Shown here in pieces: positions 31,304 to 39,842 of a stretch of DNA of 64,000 bases (position 1 is its first letter; the number at the start of each line of letters is the position of its first letter). The stretch is from Corynebacterium liangguodongii (GTDB taxonomy: Bacteria; Actinomycetota; Actinomycetes; Mycobacteriales; Mycobacteriaceae): contig NZ_CP026948.1 in assembly GCF_003070865.1 (NCBI RefSeq), positions 1,798,001 through 1,862,000 on the forward strand. Direction: 5' to 3'. A program made the translations under genes and the position numbers. Under the pieces are notes generated by a model, which worked only from the letters and a program-made list of their open reading frames with translations, had not been told where the DNA came from and did no database searches.

Positions 31304-32628
31304 ACCGCGCGTTGAGAGCAAGACGTTTTCACAACTGGGCGGGGACGGTCTCGACGAGACCCACCTGCGTGCACTACCCCGCCACCATCGCCGAGGTCTC
31401 GCGCATCGTGCGCGAGCTGCCGGCCGGCAGCAGCATCCGCCCCGTCGGGGCAGGGCACTCGTTTACCCCGGTCGCGGCGGGAAGCCAGGCGATGATGAGC
31501 CTGGACAAGCTCACCGGCATCGTCGCGGTCGACCGCGAGCGCAAGCGCGCGCGCTTCCTGGCGGGCACGCGGCTTGTCGACGCCTCAAGGCTCCTCGCCC
31601 CGTTCGGCCTGGCGCTCGCCAACCTCGGAGACATCAACGTCCAATCCTTGGCCGGGGCGATTTCTACCTCCACGCACGGCACGGGCATCGGTTTTACCGG
31701 GCTGGCCGGCACGGTTACCGGGCTTACCCTCATCGACGCCGACGGCGCCAGCCGCGACTACAGCAGCGATGACGACCCCGCGGCACTGCAGCTCGTCGCC
31801 GTCTCCCTCGGCGCCCTGGGCATCATCGTTGAAGTTGAGGTGCGCTGCGTCGATGCCTTTGACCTCATCGCCCAGGAAGGGGCCGAGAGCCTCGACGCCG
31901 TCCTCTCCGACTGGGAGGAGTGCTCCCGCGCCGCGGACCACTTCGAGGCCTTCTGGTTCCCGCACACCGACCGTGCGATGGTCAAACGCAACACGCGGCT
32001 TGCCCCCGGCGCCCCCGCGCCCGAGGGCGATCCGCAGGAGCGGGGGTGGCTGCGGCGCACGGTGGAGCAAGAGATCATCGGCAACGCCGCCTTTGCCGGC
32101 TCGCTCGCCCTGACACGGGCCGTCCCGGCGCTCATCCCACAGATCAACGCCCTCTCGGCCGGCGCGATGGGGGCCGCGCCCTACCGCGGGGCCTCCCACG
32201 AGGTGTTCTCCGCGCCGCGGCGGGTGAAGTTCTTCGAGATGGAGTACTCCCTCCCGCTCGAGGCGGGCCCGTCGGCCGTCCGGGAACTACGCGCAGAGAT
32301 GGACCGGCGGGGATGGCGCATCCCCTTCCCGCTCGAGCTGCGTAGCACGGCCGCCGACGACGTCGCGCTGTCAACCTCCACCGGGCGCGAGTCGATGTAT
32401 ATCGCCGTCCACCTTCCCACCTCGATGGACCCGGAGGAGTATTTCCCCCGCTGCGAAGAGATCCTCCGCGCGGCCGGTGGGCGCCCGCACTGGGGCAAGA
32501 TGCACACCCTTGGCCGCGAGGACCTCTCCTCCCTCTACCCGCGCTTCGACGAGTTCTGCGCGCTGCGCGAGGCGCTCGACCCTCACCGGCGCTTCGGCTC
32601 CGAGCACCTGCAGCGCCTTTTCGGCTAG
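31300..32628 (+). CDS. FAD-linked sugar-lactone oxidase (D-arabinono-1,4-lactone oxidase type)
   Basis: A 442-residue VAO-type flavoprotein. The FAD domain shows SSIRPVGAGHSFTPVAA (about 44-60), ALANLGDINVQSLAGAISTSTHG and TGIGFTGLAGTV. The C-terminus has PHWGKMH, the HWxK motif of aldonolactone oxidases such as L-gulono-lactone oxidase. It probably oxidises a sugar lactone with oxygen or another acceptor. ATG at 31300 overlaps the previous stop (ATGA); an in-frame ATG four codons upstream is possible. The stop shares CTAG with the convergent gene (32625-32628). Confidence 0.82.
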   Translation: MNRALRARRFHNWAGTVSTRPTCVHYPATIAEVSRIVRELPAGSSIRPVGAGHSFTPVAAGSQAMMSLDKLTGIVAVDRERKRARFLAGTRLVDASRLLAPFGLALANLGDINVQSLAGAISTSTHGTGIGFTGLAGTVTGLTLIDADGASRDYSSDDDPAALQLVAVSLGALGIIVEVEVRCVDAFDLIAQEGAESLDAVLSDWEECSRAADHFEAFWFPHTDRAMVKRNTRLAPGAPAPEGDPQERGWLRRTVEQEIIGNAAFAGSLALTRAVPALIPQINALSAGAMGAAPYRGASHEVFSAPRRVKFFEMEYSLPLEAGPSAVRELRAEMDRRGWRIPFPLELRSTAADDVALSTSTGRESMYIAVHLPTSMDPEEYFPRCEEILRAAGGRPHWGKMHTLGREDLSSLYPRFDEFCALREALDPHRRFGSEHLQRLFG

Positions 32629-33257
32629 GCAAACAGGCCGAGGGAGCTGGAGTGGTAGACGGCGCCGAAGGGGGCGTCGATACGCACCCAGCGCCCCGCG
32701 GTGGAGACCCGGAGGTGCCGCGGCACCTCCACGGGTGCAGCAAACCCGGGGATGAGGCCGAGAGAGGTGCAGGTAAAGATCATCCTCATGGAGATCTCCA
32801 CGGGGTCGTCTGATTCCGCATCCGCGGTGAGCACCGTCTGGTTGAGCAGCGAGGCGGGCGGGCCGAGCGGGCCGGAGAACTGCCGGGCTAGGGAGCGGCC
32901 CTCGTCCGCCAGCTGGCGAACCACGGTGACGGGGACGACGTCGCGCTCAACAAACCCGGCGCGCGGAGGCAGGGCGCCGGGCCAGTTGGGGTCGCGCGGC
33001 GCGCCGATTGTGCTCGTCCCGGCCTGGAGTGCGCCCAAGAGGTCGCTCGCCGCGACGGCGGCGCCGTCGCGGGAGACGCTGCCTTTCACCCGGCGCGAGG
33101 CGATGCAGTCGAACGGGGTGGTGACGAAAACGTCGACGGTGTCGTCGCCACGCTCGGCGAACCGCGCGGTGGCCGACGCGTCAAGCCCGACGGCCCGGCC
33201 GACGAGCGCGATGAGGCCTTCCGCCCCCGCCTCGACGCGCAGCGACTCTGGCGTCAC
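32625..33257 (-). CDS. Conserved actinobacterial protein of unknown function
   Basis: A 210-residue protein with alternating hydrophobic and charged strands and no membrane span, signal peptide or motif that I recognise. GTG at 33257 overlaps the stop of the upstream thioesterase (33254-33257), so it is translated from the same mRNA. The operon order ettA, thioesterase, this gene suggests a conserved corynebacterial arrangement. The gene carries a copy of the 11-mer GCGTATCGACG (minus strand, 32675-32685) encoding VRIDA. Confidence 0.65.
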   Translation of the reverse strand: MTPESLRVEAGAEGLIALVGRAVGLDASATARFAERGDDTVDVFVTTPFDCIASRRVKGSVSRDGAAVAASDLLGALQAGTSTIGAPRDPNWPGALPPRAGFVERDVVPVTVVRQLADEGRSLARQFSGPLGPPASLLNQTVLTADAESDDPVEISMRMIFTCTSLGLIPGFAAPVEVPRHLRVSTAGRWVRIDAPFGAVYHSSSLGLFA

Positions 33258-33676
33258 TCGGCGTCCTCGGCGGGGGTCATGGTGAGGATCCCAAGCTCCT
33301 GCTTGCTAATAGAGCGCGGCGAGGCCGTCTCCGAATCGACGACCACGAGAACGGATGTGACGACGCAGCAGACGTTGCCGTGGCGGTCCTTGATCTCCTG
33401 GCGGGTCGTAAACGAGGTGTTGCCCACCTTGATCACCTCGGTGTGCACGGGGATGCTCAGGGTATCCGGCAAGATCGGGCGCACGTAATCCGCCTCGATG
33501 TGGCGGACAAAGACCGGCAGTTCCCCGCCGCCGAAGTACGTGTTGGAGAAGGCCAGGCGGGCCTCTTGGGCGTACTCGATGTAGACGGCGTTGTTGACGT
33601 GACCGTAGCGGTCAAAGTCGTCCCACCGCGCGGTGATTTCGAAGTCGTGGGACGCATACGTGGTCTCTTCAGCCAT
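33254..33676 (-). CDS. Acyl-CoA thioesterase, hot-dog fold
   Basis: A 140-residue 4HBT-type protein. The active-site helix is WDDFDRYGHVNNAVYIEYAQEAR (residues 18-40, shown here in part as YGHVNNAVY), and its Asp19 or Asp20 is the likely catalytic acid. It hydrolyses a CoA thioester, substrate unknown. ATG at 33676 follows AGAGGAG. It starts 13 nt after the ettA stop and overlaps the next gene by 4 nt. Confidence 0.88.
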   Translation of the reverse strand: MAEETTYASHDFEITARWDDFDRYGHVNNAVYIEYAQEARLAFSNTYFGGGELPVFVRHIEADYVRPILPDTLSIPVHTEVIKVGNTSFTTRQEIKDRHGNVCCVVTSVLVVVDSETASPRSISKQELGILTMTPAEDAE

Positions 33677-33689
33677 GGTCTCCTCTTTC

Positions 33690-35360
33690 CTATCGAGTGA
33701 GCCTGCGGTGGGTCACGCGGGACGGCTTCGCCGCCTCCTCGCCAAGGCGTTCAATCTTGTTCTTCTCGTAGTCCCCGAAGTTACCTTCGAACCAGAACCA
33801 CTGCCCCTCCTTCACGTTGCCCTCCCAGGCCAGGATGTGGGTGCAGGTGCGGTCGAGGAACCAGCGGTCGTGCGAGATCACCACGGCGCAGCCCGGGAAC
33901 TTCTGTAGCGCGTTTTCCAGCGAGCCGAGCGTTTCCACGTCGAGGTCGTTAGTCGGCTCATCGAGCAGGATGAGGTTTCCGCCCTGCTTCAGCGTCAGCG
34001 CCAGGTTGAGGCGGTTGCGCTCTCCGCCGGAGAGCACCTTCGAGGGCTTCTGCTGGTCCGGGCCCTTAAAACCGAAGGCGGAGATGTAGGCGCGGGACGG
34101 CATCTCGTTTTGCCCGACGTGGATGTAGTCCAAACCGTCGGAGACGACCTCCCACACCGTCTTCTCGGGATCGATATTCGCGCGGTTCTGGTCAACGTAG
34201 GACAGCCTGACGGTCTCGCCGACCTCAACGGTTCCGTTGTCGGGCTTCTCCAGCCCCACGATCGTCTTAAACAGCGTGGTCTTGCCCACACCGTTGGGGC
34301 CGATCACCCCGACGATGCCGTTGCGGGGCAGTGTAAACGAGAGGTCATCGATAAGCACGCGCCCGTCGAAGCCTTTCTCCAGGTGCTCGACCTCGACGAC
34401 CTTGTTGCCCAGGCGCGGCGGGGTCGGGATCTGGATTTCCTCGAAGTCGAGCTTGCGGTACTGCTCCGCCTCGGCCGCCATCTCCTCGTAGCGCTCCAGG
34501 CGGGCCTTGTTCTTCGCCTGGCGGGCCTTGGGCGAGGAACGCACCCACTCGAGCTCGTTCTTCAGGCGCTTCTGCAGCTTCTGGTCCTTCTTGCCGGTGA
34601 CCTCGAGGCGCTCCGCCTTCTTCTCCAGGTAGGTGGAGTAGTTCCCTTCGTAGGGGTAGAGCTTGCCGCGGTCGACCTCGCAGATCCACTCGGCGACGTT
34701 GTCGAGGAAGTAGCGGTCGTGGGTCACGGCCAGCACCGCGCCCTTGTAGTCCTGGAGGTGTCGCTCCAGCCACAGCACGCTCTCGGCGTCGAGGTGGTTC
34801 GTCGGCTCGTCGAGAAGGAGCAGGTCAGGCTCGGAGAGCAGGAGCTTAGCCAGAGCGACGCGGCGGCGCTCGCCACCGGAGAGGTGCGTCACCGGAGAAT
34901 CCGACGGCGGGCACCGCAACGCCTCCATCGCCTGCTCGATCTTGGAGTCGACCTCCCAGGCATCCGCCGCGTCGAGCGCCTCTTGGAGCTTGCCCATCTC
35001 CTCCATGAGCTCGTCGGAGTAGTTCGTCGCCATCTCCTCGGCGATTTCCTCAAAGCGCTTCTTCTTCTCGAAGATGTCGCCCAGGCCCTCCTCGACGTTC
35101 TCGCGCACCGTCTTGTCTTCGTTCAGCGGCGGCTCCTGCAACAGGATCCCGACGGTGGCGCCCGGGTCGAGGAAAGCCTCGCCGTTGTTGGGCTGGTCGA
35201 TGCCGGCCATGACTTTGAGCATGGAAGACTTACCGGCACCGTTGGGCCCGACGACGCCGATCTTCGCGCCCGGGTAGAAGGCCATGGTGACGTTGTCAAG
35301 AATGACCTTGTCACCGATGGCTCTGCGAACGTTTTTCATCGTGTAGATGAATTCAGCCAC
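33690..35360 (-). CDS. ettA: Energy-dependent translational throttle protein EttA (ABC-F)
   Basis: A 556-residue ABC-F ATPase that binds the ribosomal E site and gates translation according to ATP/ADP. It has two nucleotide-binding domains: Walker A GPNGAGKS (about 39-46) and GPNGVGKT (about 345), signatures LSGGERRR and LSGGERNR, and the charged arm/linker region between them. It has no membrane domain, so it is not a transporter. Start GTG at 35360 follows AAGGGG. First gene of an operon with the thioesterase. Confidence 0.95.
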   Translation of the reverse strand: MAEFIYTMKNVRRAIGDKVILDNVTMAFYPGAKIGVVGPNGAGKSSMLKVMAGIDQPNNGEAFLDPGATVGILLQEPPLNEDKTVRENVEEGLGDIFEKKKRFEEIAEEMATNYSDELMEEMGKLQEALDAADAWEVDSKIEQAMEALRCPPSDSPVTHLSGGERRRVALAKLLLSEPDLLLLDEPTNHLDAESVLWLERHLQDYKGAVLAVTHDRYFLDNVAEWICEVDRGKLYPYEGNYSTYLEKKAERLEVTGKKDQKLQKRLKNELEWVRSSPKARQAKNKARLERYEEMAAEAEQYRKLDFEEIQIPTPPRLGNKVVEVEHLEKGFDGRVLIDDLSFTLPRNGIVGVIGPNGVGKTTLFKTIVGLEKPDNGTVEVGETVRLSYVDQNRANIDPEKTVWEVVSDGLDYIHVGQNEMPSRAYISAFGFKGPDQQKPSKVLSGGERNRLNLALTLKQGGNLILLDEPTNDLDVETLGSLENALQKFPGCAVVISHDRWFLDRTCTHILAWEGNVKEGQWFWFEGNFGDYEKNKIERLGEEAAKPSRVTHRRLTR

Positions 35361-35432
35361 GAAATTTTTCCCCTTTTGTGTTGGAAGGAATTCTCCACAC
35401 AGGGTACATCACGGGCCAGGCGCACGGGTGCG

Positions 35433-36020
35433 CTAAAACGGCGCGATGACCTCCCCGGCGAGCTCAGCGTGGGCCACGCCCTCCGCGACCGCGTCATCGA
35501 AAGAATTGCCCTCTAGCGAGACCTTATCTTCGGCGCTCACGCGCTCCGCGGCGGACTGCGCCACCAGCTCCTCACCAGAGACCACCGTGACGGGGCTCAT
35601 GCCTTCCGGCGTGTTGCCCTGGTGCGAGACCTTCTTCGACGAGACCTGGTAGTTGCCCAGCTCGAAGGCTACCCGGTAGGCCTTGAGCACGATTTTTTGG
35701 CGTGTGACGGGTTCACCCTTGTCGTTGAGCCGGCTGGCGTCTTCCCACATATCGGAGACGAGGTAGCCGGTGGCAATGACGGGCGCGCCCTTAAAGAGCG
35801 AGGCCATCGAGTTCACCGCGAGCTGGCCCCAGCACTCGACGTCGATGAAGAGGTTGTCTACCTCCTGCCAGATGGGCTTGTCGTTGTTGCCTTTTTCGTT
35901 CGTGCGGTAAGACCGCGAGGAGGCGACCCGGAACTTCGCCAGGAACTTCTGGTCCCCGAAGTGGAGCAGCTCCGGATCGTGCGTGAGGTTTCCGTTGACA
36001 GTGACGTGCATTTGGCTCAT
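35433..36020 (-). CDS. ssb: Single-stranded DNA-binding protein (SSB-like)
   Basis: A 195-residue OB-fold protein. Residues 5-110 match bacterial SSB (VTVNGNLTHDPELLHFG, FRVASSRSY, VECWGQLAVN, GAPVIATGYLVSDMWED). The C-terminal part is acidic but ends AGEVIAPF instead of the canonical DDDIPF tail, so it may be a second SSB for recombination or natural DNA processing rather than the replicative one. RBS GAAAGGGGGG precedes ATG at 36020. Confidence 0.85.
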   Translation of the reverse strand: MSQMHVTVNGNLTHDPELLHFGDQKFLAKFRVASSRSYRTNEKGNNDKPIWQEVDNLFIDVECWGQLAVNSMASLFKGAPVIATGYLVSDMWEDASRLNDKGEPVTRQKIVLKAYRVAFELGNYQVSSKKVSHQGNTPEGMSPVTVVSGEELVAQSAAERVSAEDKVSLEGNSFDDAVAEGVAHAELAGEVIAPF

Positions 36021-36216
36021 GGGAGAGCCCCCCTTTCCACATGGTGTCCCGCGGCGGGTCCGCCGCGGTGGTTGCCATCTTGCACACCTGCGCGCGTGAT
36101 CTCATCCCCCTCGGGCTAGGGCTGTGGATAACCCCCGCTTGTCCACAGGCGGCGGCACCTTCAGGCCACGATTCCTTGCGCCAGCGCACGCGGGCTGGTA
36201 AGTGTGCCCTCCCGGC

Positions 36217-38205
36217 TCACGCGCGCCCGCCGCCGTGGCCCGAGTACTGCTCGAGCATCTCGTTGTAGCGGCGCCACTCCTCGTCGTCGGTGTCGTCGGC
36301 ACGCTGGTCTAGGGCCCGTGTTTCCTCTCGGTCCTCGCGCCACCAGAGGTAGAAGAGCTGCCCAAAGACGATCACGAGCGGGAAAGAGCCCGAGGCCCAG
36401 GCGATACCACCGCCGGCCTTTTGGTCCGCCAGCAGGTCGGGCTGCCACGGCAGCTTGAGCGAGGAGTAGAACTCCTCGCCCATGACCACGCCGAGCTGCA
36501 TGAGGTAGACGCCCATGAACAGGTGGATCGGCATGGAGACCCACAGCCAGGCCAGCCGAACCTTCGCGGTGGCGCGAGAGGCGATGTGGTCCGGGCCGAT
36601 GAGCTCCCAGAAATAGAAATAACCCGAGACCAAAAACACCCCGTTCATGATGACGTGCCCGGCGTGCTCGGAGATCATCAGCTCGTAGAGCGGGATGGAG
36701 ACGTAGAGGACGTAGAAGAAAAACGCGAACTGCGCGAGCGAGATCGGCGGCCACGTGAGCACGCGCAGGAAGCGGGAGCGCTCAAAGGATTCCGCCCACA
36801 ACCGCGGGTTGAATTCCCCCGCCGGGTACGCGGCCTTGATTAGAGTCAGCGGCGCGCCGAGGACGAGGAAGACGGGGGCGACCATGGACAGGGACATGTG
36901 AGCGACCATGTGTGCGGAATAAGAAGCCGGCATGTGCATCCCGATGCCCGAGCACAGCGTCACCACCACGGTCGCGCAGCCGGCGAGCCACCACGCGGTG
37001 CGGCTCGCACTCCACCCTTCCACCCGGCGAACGAGGTGCAGGTAGTAGCCGGCGAGCAGGAGCGCGATCACGCTGTAGAGAAGCTCGGGGCGCCACTGCG
37101 TGAGCCAGTTGGTGGCGGAAAGCGGTGCGGTGAGGTTGTAGCCCATCTTCAGCTGCATCTCCGTCAGGTCGGTCACCCGCGGCGGGGGCGGCGGGGTGCG
37201 CCCGAGGGTGGCGGCGAGGCCGGTGATCACTGCCATGAGGGCGATCTCGGCGGTGGCGAGGCGTCGAAAAGCGAGCGGGTTGTCATCGAGCCGGTCGATG
37301 ATGCGGCGGCGATAGACGTACCCGATGACGCCAAGCGCGATGAGCCCCACGGTTTTCACCACCAACACGAGCCCGTAGTTGTACGCGAAGAGATCTTCCG
37401 GGCGCACGCGTATCGACGCATTGATCACCCCCGATACCACCATCGCGAGGTAGGAAAACAGCGCCACCGCGGAGTAGCGCCGTACCGCGGAGCCCATGTG
37501 CGGGCCCAGCCTGCGCCCGTGCGCGAGCAGCGCCATGAGGCCGCCGACCCACACAAGCATGGACACGAGGTGCCAGAGATAAGAGTTGGTACCGATATCG
37601 TGCGCTCCGCCAGCCGCGGAGTGACCGGTAAGCCCCAGCGGCAAGATGGTGGCAATCGCGCCGATCAGCAGCGCTACCTGCGCCCACCACGCCGAGGCGG
37701 CCAGCGCCGCACAGCCGGTGATCGCCGCGATGGCGGCAACGCCGAGCCATACTTTCGCGTCCGCGACCTGGCTCAGGGCGGTCGACCACGCCGATGGAGA
37801 AAAGATCACCTGGGGCAGCGGGGTGCCGGAGACATCGGAGAGCACGAGCGGGATCATGGTCAGCGCGATCAGAGCCACGCTTAGCAACGCCCACCCGCCC
37901 GTGCGCGCCGCTATCACCCCGTCGACCGTCAGCCGCGCACCGTTGAGGTCCTCCCCCACCTGGCGCGGCGGGAGGAGGAAGGCCGTAAACAGGAAGGAGC
38001 CTACCGCCAGTGCGGCGAGGATCCACGCGGTCGCCCGCAGCGCGGGCAGGCCGAACGTGGTGGCGGGCCCCGGGTCGGGGATCCCCAGCGCAGCAAGCGA
38101 GCCGCCGGAGAACAGGGAGGAGATGGCTCCCGCGACGACGGCCGCGATGACCGCGGCGGTGAGGTAGAGCGGCCAGGCCGCCTTGACCGACTGGGTTTCT
38201 GCCAT
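36217..38205 (-). CDS. CopD-CtaG fusion: copper resistance/cytochrome oxidase assembly membrane protein
   Basis: A 662-residue polytopic protein. The N-terminal half, to about residue 330, resembles CopD with about eight membrane spans (SYLWHLVSMLVWVGGLMALL is the CopD signature). The C-terminal half resembles CtaG/caa3 assembly factor, with GIGMHMPASYSAHMVAHMSLSMVAP, a His/Met-rich span suited to copper, and GPDHIASRATAK. The fusion is usual in actinobacteria and delivers copper to cytochrome oxidase. ATG at 38205 has TAGGGT 7 nt upstream (leaderless); open frame runs 27 codons further up. It carries an 11-mer copy forcing ATA for Ile in NASIRVR. Confidence 0.9.
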   Translation of the reverse strand: MAETQSVKAAWPLYLTAAVIAAVVAGAISSLFSGGSLAALGIPDPGPATTFGLPALRATAWILAALAVGSFLFTAFLLPPRQVGEDLNGARLTVDGVIAARTGGWALLSVALIALTMIPLVLSDVSGTPLPQVIFSPSAWSTALSQVADAKVWLGVAAIAAITGCAALAASAWWAQVALLIGAIATILPLGLTGHSAAGGAHDIGTNSYLWHLVSMLVWVGGLMALLAHGRRLGPHMGSAVRRYSAVALFSYLAMVVSGVINASIRVRPEDLFAYNYGLVLVVKTVGLIALGVIGYVYRRRIIDRLDDNPLAFRRLATAEIALMAVITGLAATLGRTPPPPPRVTDLTEMQLKMGYNLTAPLSATNWLTQWRPELLYSVIALLLAGYYLHLVRRVEGWSASRTAWWLAGCATVVVTLCSGIGMHMPASYSAHMVAHMSLSMVAPVFLVLGAPLTLIKAAYPAGEFNPRLWAESFERSRFLRVLTWPPISLAQFAFFFYVLYVSIPLYELMISEHAGHVIMNGVFLVSGYFYFWELIGPDHIASRATAKVRLAWLWVSMPIHLFMGVYLMQLGVVMGEEFYSSLKLPWQPDLLADQKAGGGIAWASGSFPLVIVFGQLFYLWWREDREETRALDQRADDTDDEEWRRYNEMLEQYSGHGGGRA

Positions 38206-38261
38206 GGCCCATACCCTACTTTTCGCCCCGACGTGAGACCTAACCTCGGGCGTGGCTGCGC

Positions 38262-38267
38262 TATACT
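38262..38267 (+). promoter_or_regulatory. Candidate -10 box of tRNA-Arg
   Basis: TATACT ends 11 nt before the mature tRNA 5' end. The -35 region is not obvious. Confidence 0.45.
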
Positions 38268-38278
38268 TCTGTGACACT

Positions 38279-38355
38279 GCCTCCATAGCTCAGTGGATTA
38301 GAGCATCCGGTTTCTACCCGGCTGGTCGCGGGTTCGAATCCTGCTGGGGGCGCCA
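38279..38355 (+). tRNA. tRNA-Arg (TCT)
   Basis: Acceptor GCCTCCA pairs with TGGGGGC, discriminator G, CCA encoded (38353-38355). The anticodon loop TTTCTAC gives TCT. The T-arm GGGTTCGAATCC is canonical. The gene directly borders an AT-richer islet (38.4-39.8 kb); tRNA-Arg genes are frequent insertion targets. Confidence 0.95.
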
Positions 38356-38417
38356 ATGGTACCAGTGTGCATGTGACGCATGAGGGAGGGAAGGTTAGGT
38401 ATTTTTAACAAAACCCC

Positions 38418-38858
38418 CTAGCCGTTCCTCCCAACATCCCTTATGGATACGTGACCTGTGAGGTTCTCCCCCGGAAAACAGATGGGCTTTTTTCCGAGAT
38501 TTTCTCGTCTTTCGTTGATGGAAAACACGAAATGAGAAAATTGAGGAACGATCCGCACCGCTGGGAAATCCTCCCTCAACTTATACGTGATGTCCCAGCC
38601 CTTGTCGTACCACCGAAACCGATCGAAGTCTTCTTTCCACAGGGGTCGCTCGCGAAAGCTGTCGAGCAACTCGATGAAATTTAAACTAAATTCTCTCGTC
38701 CACTCAAGGATCTCGTTTCCCAAAGCAGGTTTTATACCTAAATCCTCGGGAAGATAGTAGGCCCTTGTTTCGAAACCCGCGACTGCTAGTTCTTTAGAAG
38801 CCCACAAGGAACTTGGGTGGCCATATTCTGGCCGAAGGAAAATTCGCTGGGGTTCCAT
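38418..38858 (-). CDS. Hypothetical protein, possible immunity/partner of the LGFP protein
   Basis: A 146-residue protein, not recognised. It is rich in charged and aromatic residues (EDFDRFRWYDKGWDITYKLREDF) with no signal peptide or membrane span, the profile of small immunity proteins. Its codon use is clearly less G+C-rich than the core genes. ATG at 38858 lies 20 nt after the broken LGFP gene on the same strand. That tandem order (large secreted protein, then small cytoplasmic protein) is what polymorphic toxin/immunity pairs show. The function is inference only. Confidence 0.5.
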   Translation of the reverse strand: MEPQRIFLRPEYGHPSSLWASKELAVAGFETRAYYLPEDLGIKPALGNEILEWTREFSLNFIELLDSFRERPLWKEDFDRFRWYDKGWDITYKLREDFPAVRIVPQFSHFVFSINERRENLGKKPICFPGENLTGHVSIRDVGRNG

Positions 38859-38878
38859 GAAGCTAGGCTACCATCGGC

Positions 38879-39694
38879 TTACTGCCACGCACGTGGAAGA
38901 CCTTTGACGCATCTTGCCCATTCTGTCGAGTACTCATCGTCTCCTGCCCACGCGGTGACAAACTCGTTAGTATCGTTTCGGGCAAGTGCCACGCTACGAA
39001 CACCACTATGATTATTTCGTCTTTGCTTTCCCCAATTGCCGAGACCGGGTCGATCGAAGTCCTCCGCTTGGAAAGTGTAGGAGACGCATCCCAGAAAATC
39101 ATACCACTCTTTCCTAGTTAGAGGATAATTCGCAAAATGGCCCGGATGTCCCCCGACCGCCGGATTAGGCGCCATGTGTGTGCGGAATCGTCTGCAATCC
39201 AGGGTCACCCTACCTTTGCCCGGTACTCGCCACGCAGCTCGTTTCGTATCTGCTGGAAGCGTGTATTCAAGACATGGGAGAACGCGCTCCTGGTAATTTT
39301 CGCGCGCTTCATCGTTATCGGAAGTTTCTGCTTGGAGGACGGGGGCACCAACGACGGGAGCGAAAATCGGCCAGTAGAGGTCCTTGGTTATTTGGGACAC
39401 TCCCGTCAATTTTCCGCCCATAAACTCCTGTTACTGCCAGAAGCTATCTTGTGCAACCGGATCCCCTACGGGGTAGCCCAAAAGCCCTTTTTCAAAACCC
39501 CGTTCAGGGTACTGAAGTAGAAATGTTCCGCTCACTGGATGTGCTCCGGTCTGTGGTGTCCAGTAGATCATTCCGCCTTCGAAGACGTTGTAGCGCCCGA
39601 TTCCGTCTGGGGTGGGACCTGACCCCTTGGTGGTGGGCACGCTGAAACCAGCATCCTGCCGGCAATACTTTTGCCGCTCACCCTCAACCCGCAC
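38879..39694 (-). pseudogene. LGFP-repeat protein with unknown C-terminal domain, broken by an in-frame stop and 5'-truncated
   Basis: Reading frame 39694 to 38879 is interrupted by one in-frame TAA (39431-39433). Upstream of it the codons give an LGFP repeat: GIGRYNVFEGGMIYWTPQTG, then AHPVSGTFLLQYPERGFEKG and LGYPVGDPVAQDSFWQ. Downstream the frame resumes QEFMGGKLTG, the expected continuation of a following repeat, then about 170 residues of an unknown domain with conserved-looking Trp/Cys/His (HMAPNPAVGGHPGHFANYP, RKEWYDFLGCVSY). The residues before the repeat (AGFSVPTTKGSGPTPDG) look like the end of another LGFP repeat, so the N-terminus is missing. A single C-to-T change (CAA to TAA) would explain the stop. 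Confidence 0.65.
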
Positions 39695-39745
39695 CCCTCA
39701 ACCTGCACGCCTGGCCCTCAACTCGGAGGTGCGGGCTTTCTAAAG
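39668..39745 (+). repeat. Short tandem repeats and hairpin at the islet edge
   Basis: Between the LGFP pseudogene and the MFS transporter the plus strand repeats CCTCAACCYGCAC units, then CCCTCAACTC. CCCGCACC near the start pairs with GGTGCGGG further on, followed by CTTTCT. This is terminator-like with a large loop. It lies where the N-terminal part of the LGFP gene should be, so it may mark the deletion edge. Confidence 0.4.
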
Positions 39746-39842
39746 AGTTCCTGTGAGGGCCCCATTTTTGCGTGACAAATCCCGCGGATTAGAATGCCTG
39801 TCCCATAAGGTGAGAATCTGGTACAGAGAGAGGATCAGGCAC

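Noticed and set aside
34110..35516. Long open frame antisense to ettA
   Set aside because: Shadow of ettA, which has both ABC signatures.
38236..38410. DtxR-like half sites (AGGTTAGGT near 38242 on the minus strand and AAGGTTAGG near 38391)
   Set aside because: Only one arm matches; the second arm of the 19-bp box is absent.
38345..39840. Integration site (attR) repeat of the tRNA-Arg 3' end at the islet border
   Set aside because: I looked for a second copy of the CTGGGGGCGCCA end; only a GGGGGCACCA resemblance occurs near 39344, too weak to call.
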